A stretch of 64,000 nt of DNA from Paramecium sonneborni (Eukaryota > Ciliophora > Oligohymenophorea > Peniculida > Parameciidae): positions 193,857 to 257,856 of the forward strand of contig CAJJDN010000012.1 of the NCBI GenBank assembly GCA_905182985.1, given 5' to 3'. The number at the start of each line of letters is the position of its first letter. The first letter of the stretch is position 1. A model generated the notes under the pieces. That model was not told the DNA's origin and searched no databases. It saw only the letters and a program-made list of their open reading frames with translations. The position numbers and the translations under genes were made by a program. Below are positions 1-13,484 of this stretch, piece by piece.

Positions 1-2726
1 TAAATTAATTTCCTTTGAGATCCTTCATTAATCTATGAATCATTTAAACTTTTATCACCATCATTATCTACTTTAGGAATTACAAAAATTTCTTAATAAT
101 CAGAATTGATTAAATTGTAACTTAATATATTTCTTTAAACCAAAAGTATTTCATTTAATATGATATAAATGAGAGAATCAGGTTCAATTAAATTATGATA
201 TTCTTATTTAACATAATATTTTGATCGTTGTGGAAATTTCATTTTTTTATTTATTTATTTTACACTTAACAAATATTTTTGATATTTATCTATTAAATTA
301 TCTATTTATTATAGCTTTTTTTAGATTCGAAACTTAGCGTAGGATACCTTTTTATCGACAGATTTTTCAATATATTATTTATGATTAAGAACATATTCAA
401 GGATTTGTTAATCTTAGATTTCTCTAATTTAATGAATGAAAATATTCTAATCTAATTCCTTTATTACAGATTTGCAATTACCTTTCAAAGGATTAAGATA
501 GTTTTAAATACTGTTTATTACATCTTCTTTAAGAGGTAAATTTAGTTATTTTACAATTTTTTAATGAAATAATAGAGCTTATTGTTAGCTTAATTGTGAT
601 TCCACCTAAAATTGTAAATCTAATCCAGGGGTATCTTCAGGAGATATAAATTTAGAATAAAATTCTTAATCAGATTAATGCAAAATAAAACAAATCTATG
701 ACAATAATTCTTCGTTGTGTTAATTATATTTTATTTTAATGTATGAAATAAGACTGTTAGAACTTTCGCTAATATTATTGATAATAAAATCTATATAAAA
801 TATTTAAGGAAATGGATATACTACCTGAAAACCTTTTAGAATGTTAATTTTTTTATTTAGATTTTCTAAAATCAGTATTCTCTCAACAAAATTTAACACA
901 TCTTAAAACTAAGTATTTTAAAATTTAGGCGGCTCAGTCACCAAAAATAAATTTATAAAACTTGAAAAATCTCCTTCATTAGAAATCACAAATTAAAAGA
1001 AATGTAATAAAATATCTTTTGATTGGCTTACAATTATTATTTAAAATAGGTTCTTCAAAATTATATGCCAGGTATTTAAATATATTTATTATTCAAAACA
1101 ACACTAAACTATAAGATAAAAAATATCAATTAAACATTACTAAAATACTATTCCTTTTAACATAAGCCAGTCCTCTTAATTGATTTATGATAACCAATCT
1201 CTATTCTTCAAACAATTTTATGTAGTTTGAATACTTTTTAATCTAATTGCAGCTTCTGTTACTGTAAAATGATCTTATACTTCTAATTGTAAACATCTAT
1301 AAAAAGTATTTACCTATGATTTAGTAAATTATAATCTAAGACCGATTAATCCAATAATTTCGATTTATTCTATTTAAGGTTTGGTTTTAATGTAGTCATA
1401 AAAAATATAAAATTATTCTGTTGGGTTTGGAAATTAGTAATATTAAGTTTTATTTGCTAACTAGTCAATAAATTAGACATGTTAATTAAAATTTTCAGTA
1501 CTATTTATTATCAAACAATAGGATTTTAAAGAGATATATTTATCAGAATAAGCTTAAACAAGTTTTTCAATATTAATGATTTCTAAAACTGATTTCAAAA
1601 TTTAAATGCTTTAATCGGACAAATCAACTAAATCGCTCCAATTATTAATTTCATAAATTGACAGACCCTCTATTAAATTTTAAAAATGTTCATTGTATTA
1701 ATCAAATTAAATAGATAATTCTGAATCTTATAGTGATTCTTCTAAATTGATGACATTTTCTTACAAATATTGTTTAATTTAATTTGAAGTTTTTTTGAAG
1801 CGTATAGAACTGCTGGATAAATGTGACTGAATTCTAGAGCCCATAATGGAAGAACAAAATATTCCGGATTATTATTAATTTCCAAATATTCTTGATGTGC
1901 TTTGGGATTAAGTATTTCTATATTATATTGTAGATTTAGAGAGAATTGTTTTTTACTTCTATTAAGTTTCTCTTGACAATTATGACTATTTACTTATTAA
2001 CCAATAATAGAATAGTAATTTATAATAGATTAATCTTTTTTTAAGTGAAATTGATGAAGTCTATTATATATAAATTAAGATATCTAAAAACTTTAACTCA
2101 TCTTTCTTTAATAAAATCTAAATAAATTCATCAGCATCTTATGATAATTAGGTTTCGTTCAAATTATAACTTAATGAATTACTAATAATAAGTTAAAAAT
2201 ATTTTGATAATTTTGAGTATTCTTGTAGATTCATCTATTCATTTTTTCCATTTTATTCATTCTAAATTATTTTTACTAACTTGCAGTATTAATTTCCAAA
2301 TAAACAGTGGGTAGTTTATTTGAAAAATTCATAATGCCACCAAACTGAAGCAACAATATCACCAATAACCTTATGTAAAAGAATTGAGTTTTATTAGGTC
2401 AACCTAGTAATTTATTTATACTTAAATAAAACTAGATTCTAATAAAAGTTAAGGTATGTTCCATAGTTAAAGTATGTATATCCAATAAGCTCAAAAAAAT
2501 TGATTCTTTCTTAGTCCATATATGATAATAAATCTATATTATGTTTAATTGATAATGGAATGTCAAAATATAAATAATACTCTTGCATTCGTAATAATAC
2601 CATAACAAAACCATTCAATTTATATTCTAAGATTAATTCGCTAACTTGATGAAATTCTTGCTTTGTAATTGTGAGAGGAGATTTTGAAAGAATAGAGTTC
2701 ACTTTATGTTTATCTTAAATATCCAT
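1..2726 (-). CDS. Large unknown protein, 3' end beyond window
   Basis: I do not recognise the family. Start is the ATG at 2726-2724 (MDIQDKHK). With TAA/TAG as Gln the frame stays open to base 1, about 890 residues, so the C-terminus lies outside the window. Two introns are needed: 1972..1993 (22 nt, AAG acceptor) and 1742..1764 (23 nt, TAG). The protein is Leu/Ile/Gln-rich, has no membrane segment or zinc motif that I can see, and reads like an all-helical repeat scaffold (HEAT-like), which is only an inference. The next minus-strand gene ends 62 bp upstream. Confidence 0.7.
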
Positions 2727-2787
2727 TTAATAAAATAAAATATATTTGGTTGCTAAATACTATAAAATAAATGAATAAAAATAGTTA

Positions 2788-3745
2788 TCATTTTATTTTA
2801 GGTAGCTTGATAGAATTCTATTAAATTAAAGTGTAATCTTGAAGGGTTTTTTTAGGTAATTCTCTAAGTACTCTTAATATATACTCTAGATTTTCTAAAG
2901 TCCACTCATGATATAAATTACGCACTACTTTGATTCTAAAATAGTCACGAATATTACCTAGTTGCAAAAGCTGAAAATGATCTTTAATAATTATGTTGTT
3001 ATTAAATATAAATATATTAGTCTTATGATCTATTGTTTTCATCTTATAATTTCTAAAATACTAAACAAATTATCAAGGCATCCTCAAGGAAGGAAACTTT
3101 TTTTGTTGACGATTATATATCAAATTTTGATAAAGTTTATAATATTTTTTATGTTACAGTAAACTTTTATTAAAATAAAGGATCCTCTTTAAATTTGATG
3201 ATATTAGGTTTATTTTTATTAATTGAATTTTATTAATGACTCATTTCTTAAAAATCAGGCTGCGTAACATTTTGAGAAGTTTGTTAATTAAATTCAGTTA
3301 TTTGTATATTAGTAATTTTTTAATTGCTATTATCATCCTTTTTTTTTGTAAAATTACTTTATTGTTTTTTCTTATTTTATCTATGATTCTCGACAAATTC
3401 TTAAATGGATTATAAATTATCCATACAGTGTTCAACATATTTTTCTTTTATAAACTTGGTATTTTCAGATAAATAAGTGACAATATTTGTATGTTCTGGA
3501 AATAAGTATCTTTTATCAACTTATATAATGTTGGATTGAATAGAACTACTATCAAGTTAATTTAAAGGATTTTAAAAGAATTCAGAAGTTTTATGTGAGC
3601 TTTAATTTTTTTATGGATCGCTTTAAATATTTACTTTGTTGAATTAATCTGTAATATCTTAAATTCTATTTTGTTCATTACTTTAGGTTTGACTTAGTTT
3701 TTAAAAATTTTCAATTAAATCATATTTTTCATCTTAATCTGACAT
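2788..3745 (-). CDS. Gln/Asn-rich hypothetical protein
   Basis: Starts MSDQDEKYDL at 3745 and ends at TGA 2790-2788, about 300 aa. The first two thirds are Ser/Gln/Lys-rich and probably disordered. A frame change near 3060-3100 is best explained by an intron at 3061..3097 (37 nt, GTT...TAG), which is long for this window, so the junction is uncertain. The C-terminal part is more hydrophobic and ordered. No family recognised. It is divergent (head-to-head) with the RCC1-RasGAP gene, 87 bp apart, so the two probably share a promoter region. Confidence 0.55.
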
Positions 3746-3832
3746 GATTAGTTTGAATGAGAAATTAAAATTTTTTTCTTTAAATATGAATAATATGTCT
3801 TGAAAACAATATAATTGTGAATAATTATAATA

Positions 3833-6800
3833 ATGAAATTATAAGTGAATAATCGAATAAATCCTGATTTATTATTTGCTCGTTTGGCAGCAGGAGTAAA
3901 TCATTGTTTAGCCATTTAAAGTGAAGGAGATAAGAATACAGCTCCATAAACATTTTAATTATGGGGTTGGGGAAGCAATGAATTTTAAGCATTAGGCAAA
4001 CCAGAAAGCGTTGATTAAGAAATTTAATCATCTCCAGTGAAAATATATTTAGAACATAAATAGAAACCATATGTTCCATTGTAGGTGGCTTGTGGGAATC
4101 AACATAGTATGATTTTAGGATGCAGTCAAGATTTATTTTAAGAGATCTTTAAAAATGCTTAACATATGGATGATAATTTTAGTTATGACTTAGGTTTTAA
4201 AAGTCTTCGTTATGATGATTGTGTTATATTTTCAAGTGGTAGTGATGAATTTGGATAACAAGGAAGAATGACAGATAAAGAATAATCTTAAGAAGAAATA
4301 GAAGAAGGTGAATAAGAAGATGATGATGAAGATGATTATAATGAATAGGAAGAATGTTTTAGAATTAAAGGAGTTGTAGAAAGCATTTAAAAAGTTTGTT
4401 AAATATCATGTGGAGCAAATTACACATTAGCCTTAGATATATATGGATCAGTATATTCATGGGGAGAAGGTGCTACTGGTTGTTTAGGATTACCTATGCA
4501 AGTAGATTAATAGAGACCAACAAGAATTGATTTTGATAAAATCAGAATGAAATTTATATCTGCTGGTCCATCTCATGCTGCTAGTATATCTGAAGGAGCA
4601 GGCTCATTATATACATGGGGAGTAGGAACTTATGGATAATTGGGACATGGTACAAATAAGAGTTCTAATATACCTAATTGTGTTGAAGCAGGATCAGTTG
4701 TAGGAAAAGTTGTTGAATATGTATCATGTGGGGCTATGCATACAGCATGTACAACTACTGATGGTTATGCACATACATTTGGATTTAATAAGAATGGTTA
4801 ATTAGGAACTGGAGATTTTTAAGATAGATGGGAACCAATTAAAGTTCATTCTATATAAAATTTTTATGCTGTTTATGCTAAATGTGGTGGTAACACAACT
4901 TTTATCACAACATTAGAAAGATTAACTTTTGCATTTGGATCTAATTCAAAAGGTAGATTAGGTATTAAGGATGAATTTGGAAGTAATTATCCAGAACCTT
5001 AAAGAATTGACACTAATTACTTTAAATCTAAATAATAGTTTATTTATTAATTAGCATTGTCTTACCATTATGGATTAGCATTATTATAAAGTGGATCGAT
5101 TATCTCTTTTGGTCTTCCATTCAAAGGAATTCTAGGTAGAGATTTATAGGCTGAATTACTACCAAAGAATTATCTTACTAACAATTCAATGAATGATGAT
5201 TATAAATAAGGAGATGATGATGAGGGAGAGGAAATGGGATAAAATAAATTAAATGAAGTTTTGAATACTATAAAACCAGATTTACTTTAATCTTTGATAG
5301 AACCAAAGAATATAAATGAAGAGTTTTAGTTTTTTGGGATGCATTGCACTGAGTTTATAAATAAATTACAAAAAGAAATAAAGGCTTCTTCTTATATTGT
5401 AGATGTAAAATGTGGAGCCTATCATACAGTAGCATTAACTGATGCAGGTGAAGTTTGGGTTTGGGGAAGTAATAAATGTATGTAACATGGTTTGAAAGAT
5501 GATTAAATAATAGAATAAGTAAAATCAAGAACAAAGTTTATAGGTCCTTTTGTAAAGGAAACAATATCAGATGCTTCATATCCAAGTTAAGTATTAACAT
5601 TTTCAATAAGAGAGAATAAAAGAGTAACTTATTTGGCAACAGGTTTAGAATATGTAGTAGTAGTAGAGAATAGACGTAATATTTATTCTTGGGGAAAAAA
5701 TGATAAGGGTTAATTAGGTTTAGGATTTGTAAGTGATTTTGTTGAGTCTCCTTCAATGTTGACAGATTTGGAAGGATTTATGGTAAAATAGGTAGCATGT
5801 GGAGAAGATCATACGTTAATTTTAGATGAAGGTGGTTCATTATATGCAGTAGGTTCTCCCGTAGATGGAAAATTAGGATTGGGACCTAAAAATTCAGTTG
5901 TTTTATAAACTCAGAAAGTTCCATTTATTTAAGATGTTGCTAAAGTAGGTGTTGGTCCTCATCATTCAATGGCTTTAGTAGTTGATAAAAAGTATAATGA
6001 AAGAGTAATCAAAACGAAAGCTAACGAAAAGAATTAAGAAGACAATACTTAAAAATATGTAATATATACTTGGGGAAATGGATATGGAGGTAAATTAGGA
6101 CATGGTAATTTAGATAATTAATATTATCCTAAATTATTATAAACTAAATATTCATTTAAAGATGTTTCAGCAGGTACTAATCATTCAGGAGCTTTAACTA
6201 TTGATGATTAAATTGTTGTTTGGGGTGTTGGTTCTTATTTAGGAATAGCTAAACCAGAAGATGATACCGATGATAAATAACATTTAAAATCTGATAAAGA
6301 TTAGGAAGCAGAACCTTACTATATAGTATCTCCCATTAAACATAATGATTTAGCTACTAGAAAATATAAGAGTCTTTGTTTAGGAGATCGTTATAATATG
6401 GCTATAAGTAAATAGAATAAAGCTTTTGTTTGGGGATTGTTTGATTATGATTTCTAAGAAAAACTAAAAAATCAATGTGCTAATGCTGCATAAAGGGAGA
6501 AATATGTTGAAGTTCTTATGACCAATATTGTAAATACTCCTTTAAGTGATATCTAATTTACTTCGGTTAGTTGTAGTTTTAATCATGCTGTTGCCTTAAC
6601 TGAAAATTAAGAGAAAAAGGAATTATTTTCATGGGGTTATGATGGAATGACTGGCAGATTGGGCTTAGGATATGAATTTATAAATCCAGATAAAGAAAAT
6701 GAAATGTAATTACAGAATAAAAATTAATAGTAAGTTAAAAAAGAAAATTTTGATACATTGAAAGTTCTCTTTGATAAACCATAACCTCTTTAATTCATTA

Positions 6801-9800
6801 ATCAATATCTTGATTACAATTTCAAATTATATCAATTAATGCAATTATAGGCAGATAAGGCTGATGAGGATGAAGATGAATTTGAAGAAGAGTTTAAAAG
6901 AAAAGATTAGAAAAAAACAGGAATGAATGCTGAATAAATTTAATTGAATATTTAAAAAAAGTCAAAGCGTCCTTTAAGTAAAAGAGTCTTCATTGGTGCT
7001 TCATTAGGAATGGTTGAAGAGGGTAAATTGATTTACAAATAGTCCTGGGATTAATTTATTAATGAGTCAAAACCTGATATTTATAGATGTTCATATGTTA
7101 ACAAAGGAGATGATCCAGAACGAGTTGTTAATTCTAAAAGAGTAAATTTTTTTGAAGAAAAACCTGTAGATGATGTCTATGAAGCAATTTTAGAATTAGA
7201 TTAGGAGAACTAGAGACTCTACCAAGAAATCAAAGATATTCATCTCCAAGAATTTAAGAAGTTTAAGGATGAAGCTATGTTAACTATCATCAATAAAATT
7301 TAACGCAAACCTTTTGATATATAATTTAAAACTGAAGAAAAAGATAAGGATAAAAAAAATGAAAAAAAAACCAAAAAACATGAGGCTTATTATAATTGTT
7401 CATTATGCTATAAAATTATGTTTACCATGCTTTAATTACACCCTTGTTATTTTATAAATATATTTAAACATGGAGGAATAAGCAAAAAAAACTTTGTTGA
7501 TTTAGTTATGGATACTTTTGGAGATATTTCTAATGATAAAAGAAAGTATAGAATACTAATCAATCTTTTGATTCAAATACTCCGAATAGAATTGTAGAGC
7601 TTATCCAATAAAAAATTAATCTTCAATTAAAAAGAAACAAATGAACCATCTTTATATGCTTTTACTAATTTATTCATCTTATTTCAAGGCTAATTTGGTT
7701 AATGCATAACAACTAATCTGAAACTAATAGAAACATCTATAAAAACTATAGAAAATAAATTAACGAGTGGTATAGCTAAAAATCTAAAACCTGTTGCTTT
7801 AGTATTTAGTTCGAACCATCTCTCAAATCCTGGTTGTGATGTATTACTTCCTAGATTTGATGGTCCCCAAGAAAATAAGTTTTTTTAAGAAAGAGTAGAG
7901 TTTATCAAAGGGTTTTGGGATGAATTCGCACCCAAATTAACAACTTTCTTGCCTTAAGATATACCAGGTCAATTTGATATCCCAGTTGCAGTAAGGGAAT
8001 TATTTTTAAAAACTTATGAAGTAGTTAAACCTTTTTTTTAAAAGAATAATTAGCAAGTAGAACAAATCTAATGTAGAATGCTTGGCTTATATTACTAAAA
8101 TTATCAAAACATGTTCATAGAATCATCATAAAAATTAGAATAAGAGAAAACATTAGATTAGAAAGCAGAATCAAATTTTTTGAATATAAAATGTTTTTTA
8201 GAAATGTTTGAATATTTTATAAATGATAAAGAAGAAGAACCTGAGAATGCACCATTATGGTAAAACATCGCAGAAATATTCGTTAATCATGCACCTAGAA
8301 GAACAACAGCATTTAATGCAATAGCATATGGAGCAAGTACAACAAATGGAGTTTAATCAAATAAATTATAAGAAAAGATTTAGAGTGCTAGCAAATATAT
8401 ATCAAAAAATGAAGTAAATAAAATAAAGGATATTTATTTCCATGCTATAGATTATAGTGATGATATAATAATACCAAGGGTAAAGTCAATTTATTGGGCT
8501 ACTAAATCCATTGTAGAAAATATTTAAAAAATAAAATATGTTTAAGCAGAAAACCAAGATTTAATGGAATAGTTTGCAAAAAACATCAAGGAGTAGCCAA
8601 TTAGTTATTTGACAGAAAAAGAACCAGATGAAAATTCTGGATAAGATAGAATTTAAGTGAAACTAAAAACAAGATAATTGTATTATACAACAATGTCTTT
8701 ATCATTAAGACATTGTAATGATTGTGGATGTTATGCTATTGAATCTTTTTTAAAAACAGAAGATTAACCACCTTTTCATAGATTTGATTAGTGGAATCCT
8801 GTAAGTTTATCAGCCTTATTAATTAGAATAGTTTCTTGTTTTAAAAATAAGAAAGATTTTGATGATTTTTTAGGAGGTTCAAATGAAGTAACAACTATAT
8901 TGAAAAAGAAGGCTTCAATGCAAAAAGAATAAGGAACTTTTGGTAATATTATGAAGTTGAAAGAATTTGAGAAGGCATTTTATGAGAAAGTGTAATTTAA
9001 TATAGAATAATCAGATGAAGTACTTGAAGATTAGAAATTAGCAAAATCAAAAGAAAGTAAGAAAGTATTAAGAGAATTAAGATTATCGATTTAAGATAGA
9101 TTGATATCAGTCTATAAATACTTATATAATATGGAGAAGAATATGGCTGCTTTAGATGCAATAAATTTTGAATTATAAGAGAAAATTAAAAAGTTTAAGA
9201 CAGAGAAGATTGGATTATATAATAGAATAATATCTAATTGTTATTTTGGAATGGCAAATAAAGAATTAATAAAACAATTGTAAAGTAATCCTGTAGCAAT
9301 GGTTGGTTAAATTAAAGATGCAATAAAGTAAGTGAGTACTTCAACAGAAATTTATGAAAATATAGATGTTTTTAAGAAGAGTGCAGATTAACCTAGTTAT
9401 TTGAGTATTTTTGGTAGTTATTCTTATAGTATACTTTCATCTCGTAAGATAATTGAATCGATTAAGACTTCAGCATATGATGATATAAAAAGACATACAA
9501 AATAATAGTAAATAAATATATTGAAATTTTAGAGTGACTCAAAATGTCATCAATAATAGATTAGTATTCTCATTTCAGAAGGATACAAATTCGAATAGTT
9601 TAGAGATAGTGATAGTGTATTCAGAAGTGGAATTTGATTGGAAATAAACAGTTAGTTGTGGTCTTATTCAGCCAGTATATATTTATATAATAATTAGAAT
9701 ATAGAGCCAATAGAGTTTATAGTAGATTAATTTGTAGTTGAAACTACAACTATTTTACAGATTAGAAAAGACATAGCATTAGGAATAAACATAGATAAAC

Positions 9801-9949
9801 CTCAGCCTTTGGGTAGATATTGCAATTTTAAGAAGAAGGGTTTGATGTAACTCTTAGATGAATTAACAAATCATGCTGTTATATATGATCACTTATATGT
9901 GGAACCAGAGAAGAAAGATTAGCATCATCATTAATAATTAAAAAATTGA
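3833..9949 (+). CDS. RCC1-repeat protein with RasGAP/IQGAP-like C-terminus
   Basis: About 2,020 aa. Residues ~10-1000 hold many RCC1 blades, visible as repeated WGxGxxxxLG and ACGxxHTxxL patterns (for example GQLGHGT, with Q from TAA), broken by acidic inserts. From about residue 1150 the protein becomes helical, with an IQGAP/RasGAP-like stretch (HAPRRTTAFNAIAYGAS), and ends in a RasGAP_C-like region (coding through 9949). RCC1 repeats act as Ran GEFs or ligase scaffolds; the GAP-like part would act on a small GTPase. I could not place a catalytic arginine finger with certainty. Two introns near the 3' end: 9508..9532 (25 nt) and 9675..9697 (23 nt). Convergent with the Cdh1 gene, whose stop is 20 bp beyond. 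Confidence 0.8.
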
Positions 9950-10842
9950 GTATATAAAAGTTAATCATGTCAACGTATACTGATATTTTATGGAACCAAT
10001 GCGCATTTATTATTTTATGATTCACTAAGACATTAAGGATAGATGTTCCAAAATCTTAATGTTTCATCTCCCGCTCCAGTTACAATGGTATAGCCATCAG
10101 GAGACATTGCTAAATATAGAACTCTAAAAATTTAATAAGATAATTACCGACTAGTGTGCCCAACCAAAGTAGCAATTCTTTTCATTCCATTACATTTCCA
10201 AAGTATAATCTAATGTTAACTGTAACCATGAGTAGAAATTAATTCATTATCCATTTTACTAAACATCAAATTACACACTTAACTTCCAGTGTCTTCTTTT
10301 AATAATAATTTTCCTTCTAAAGCATTCCAAAATCTAATAGTTTTATCTGCAGTTCCACCTCCACTTGCTAATAATCCATGTTGATGAGGACTCCAAGCTA
10401 TAGCTTTAACAGCTGCTTAATGTTCTGTAAATTTAAATATAGGTTTGTCATGTTATGATGCACTCCAAATATAAAGTTTATTATCATTTCCTCCTGAAGC
10501 TAATAATTAACTGTCTGGTGACCATTTTAATCCACAAACTTCTTATTTATGAGCAGTCTATTTAAAAAAGTAATCCTCCTTTTATCTTAAATCTCTTTAT
10601 AATATTGATTTATCTCTTGAGCCACTACTTAACATACTTTCAGCAAAACATAGAGTACCTACTCTTGCAACATGACTTTTATAAGTTCTTACTTTTTATA
10701 ATTTACATGCATCCCATATTTATACTTCTCCATTATTTGTTCCAACTCCTAAAAATGGACCTCTTAATGACCATCCTACACTAGTCACTATATCATTACT
10801 TAAATCAAGTAATTTTGTTACTTTAGATGATTAAGCATTCCT
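9683..10842. repeat. First copy of a 1160-bp false duplication
   Basis: Bases 9683-10842 recur at 10844-12003 (offset 1161), separated by one N at 10843. I saw no mismatch in the stretches I compared. The copy begins inside an intron of the RCC1-RasGAP gene and stops in the middle of the Cdh1 gene. This is the pattern expected from two overlapping contigs placed end to end. Confidence 0.9.
9970..10842 (-). CDS. Cdh1/Fzr 3' part, duplicated fragment
   Basis: Identical to the C-terminal WD40 portion of the complete Cdh1 gene downstream, ending at the same IR tail and TGA (9972-9970). It has no 5' half because it runs into the N at 10843. It should be treated as an assembly copy of the 11131..12595 gene, not as a separate gene. 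Confidence 0.85.
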
Positions 10843-10843
10843 N
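10843..10843. other. Single-N contig junction
   Basis: One ambiguous base at the border of the 1160-bp repeat. The same arrangement is found at 45438 and 57547. Confidence 0.95.
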
Positions 10844-12003
10844 TTATATAATAATTAGAATATAGAGCCAATAGAGTTTATAGTAGATTAATTTGTAGTT
10901 GAAACTACAACTATTTTACAGATTAGAAAAGACATAGCATTAGGAATAAACATAGATAAACCTCAGCCTTTGGGTAGATATTGCAATTTTAAGAAGAAGG
11001 GTTTGATGTAACTCTTAGATGAATTAACAAATCATGCTGTTATATATGATCACTTATATGTGGAACCAGAGAAGAAAGATTAGCATCATCATTAATAATT
11101 AAAAAATTGAGTATATAAAAGTTAATCATGTCAACGTATACTGATATTTTATGGAACCAATGCGCATTTATTATTTTATGATTCACTAAGACATTAAGGA
11201 TAGATGTTCCAAAATCTTAATGTTTCATCTCCCGCTCCAGTTACAATGGTATAGCCATCAGGAGACATTGCTAAATATAGAACTCTAAAAATTTAATAAG
11301 ATAATTACCGACTAGTGTGCCCAACCAAAGTAGCAATTCTTTTCATTCCATTACATTTCCAAAGTATAATCTAATGTTAACTGTAACCATGAGTAGAAAT
11401 TAATTCATTATCCATTTTACTAAACATCAAATTACACACTTAACTTCCAGTGTCTTCTTTTAATAATAATTTTCCTTCTAAAGCATTCCAAAATCTAATA
11501 GTTTTATCTGCAGTTCCACCTCCACTTGCTAATAATCCATGTTGATGAGGACTCCAAGCTATAGCTTTAACAGCTGCTTAATGTTCTGTAAATTTAAATA
11601 TAGGTTTGTCATGTTATGATGCACTCCAAATATAAAGTTTATTATCATTTCCTCCTGAAGCTAATAATTAACTGTCTGGTGACCATTTTAATCCACAAAC
11701 TTCTTATTTATGAGCAGTCTATTTAAAAAAGTAATCCTCCTTTTATCTTAAATCTCTTTATAATATTGATTTATCTCTTGAGCCACTACTTAACATACTT
11801 TCAGCAAAACATAGAGTACCTACTCTTGCAACATGACTTTTATAAGTTCTTACTTTTTATAATTTACATGCATCCCATATTTATACTTCTCCATTATTTG
11901 TTCCAACTCCTAAAAATGGACCTCTTAATGACCATCCTACACTAGTCACTATATCATTACTTAAATCAAGTAATTTTGTTACTTTAGATGATTAAGCATT
12001 CCT
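10844..12003. repeat. Second copy of the 1160-bp false duplication
   Basis: Matches 9683-10842. It carries the last exon of the RCC1-RasGAP gene again (10859-11110) followed by the Cdh1 3' half, and continues without a break into the unique Cdh1 5' half. Confidence 0.9.
10859..11110 (+). CDS. RCC1-RasGAP last exon, duplicated fragment
   Basis: Repeats 9698-9949 exactly one offset (1161 bp) later, ending at the same TGA. It lacks everything upstream and is an assembly copy of the terminal exon. Confidence 0.85.
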
Positions 12004-12595
12004 AATTTTTATCATATTATTTTACCATAAATATACACAATTACTCAATGCCACTGAAAGTGTATTTTAATTACTCCAATCTATCAAATTTAAATAGAAA
12101 TCATCTTATAATTATGGAGCATCTAAAACTTTAAATGGAACTTTTGCTATCTTTCTTATATATTTCCCATAATAACTTGACATTGTCTCTGGCAATGCAA
12201 AGTATTTATGATCTACTAAAGGACTTTTTATTATTTTATAAATTTAATTACCTATTGTAATTTTTTGGATCTATTGAATCTATATAATGAACATGATCAT
12301 TCTTGTATTAAAAATTATTTTGATTCACAAACTTCAATGAACCATTCTCTGGTTCCATCACTGGCTCCTAATCAAGAATTTATTGTTTATATAGCATTTC
12401 TAAGGCTGCTTATGATGATGCTATATCTTAAGCAGGAGCCTTTGTTTCTGATAGAATATTGAATTTCTTCTTTATCATTGGAATAAAACGATCACCAGCA
12501 TAAGTGTTTCTTCTCTTCTAATCTGAATTCCCCAAATTTATTAAATTCTCCTATTGCTATGCACTTATCCTATCTGTCTACTTTCCATGTATCAT
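11131..12595 (-). CDS. FZR1: Cdh1/Fizzy-related APC/C activator
   Basis: WD40 activator of the anaphase-promoting complex, which recruits substrates for ubiquitination in mitotic exit and G1. Start MIHGKQTDRI at 12595. The C-box is AGDRFIP near residue 32, followed by linker and seven WD40 blades; signature segments are [26 protein letters not shown] and [11 protein letters not shown]. The protein ends NISIR-TGA, the Ile-Arg tail that docks on the APC3 subunit. A VGHTSR segment favours Cdh1 over Cdc20. About 487 aa, no intron needed. The stop is 20 bp from the stop of the convergent RCC1-RasGAP gene in the duplicated arrangement. Confidence 0.93.
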
Positions 12596-12815
12596 TGGTT
12601 CAATCTTACATTAAGAACTCTAAACACATGAACTAGAGCAGTGCTAAAATATTTTATCCTTTTACTTGAAGTTTTAGCTATGACATTTACAAACAAAAAT
12701 AAAATTTATGTTTGACATAAATTTTACTTTAAACCTTTATACATCCACTAAATTAATTTATTGCTGATTTATTTATAGAAATATATTTCTCTTCTCTCTC
12801 TTTTATCTCCCATTC

Positions 12816-13250
12816 TCAATTACAAATTTTATGACATTCCTCAGATAACTAGTTAATCTACATAAAAAAATAATTATTTTCTAAGCTATATAATAATTCA
12901 ATTCTTTATCTTTTCATCATATTTGAATTAACCATTTATAATGAATGATCATAATTTTATAATTAATTTTAGATAACTCCTAAACATATGATAAATTCTT
13001 TAAAAAATTCTTATCTTATTTTTTAGAATTATCTTTTTACCCAACAAAGATTTTTTATAATAATATTATATGCCCATCCTTCTAAAATTATAGATCCAAT
13101 TAATTTATCAAATTTTTATCATTAATTATTACTAAATATCTTATACAACTTTACAGGATTTGATCAAATACCTAACTTATCCCATTCTCAAAAATATCAA
13201 TGATTTAAATAGAATCAATATTTAAAAGTCAAACATTTTTTATTGACAGA
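12816..13250 (-). CDS. Hypothetical protein, frame interrupted
   Basis: A clean C-terminal frame (LIGSIILEGWAYN ... ending SEECHKICN) reaches TGA 12818-12816. Upstream the frame changes near 13125. Adding one A to the five-A run there joins it to an upstream frame in a plausible way; an intron of about 51 nt is the alternative. The start is therefore not fixed. No family recognised. Could be a small gene with a sequencing indel or a decaying gene. Confidence 0.35.
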
Positions 13251-13484
13251 AAAAAAGAAATACTACCTTAAAAATTTAAATAAAATTGGAATTACTAAAA
13301 AAATGATTATAATTTTAGTTGATTAAAATTTTATCAAGTTTAATTCTCTCTAATTAGTTTGTTTTTTATTTATAAACTTATAGTTTAATTTTTGATTTAT
13401 AGAAAGTGAAAAAAAAGATTATTTTATAAGTTATTTTTATTAATTTTAGAATTATATTGTCATTTGATAATTAACAATGCATTT
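13251..13484. other. AT-rich intergenic stretch
   Basis: Mostly A/T homopolymer runs with no convincing coding frame on either strand. Confidence 0.5.

Noticed and set aside
10844..12003. Tandem segmental duplication of the Cdh1 region as real biology
   Set aside because: The single N exactly at the border and the break inside genes point to unmerged contig ends.
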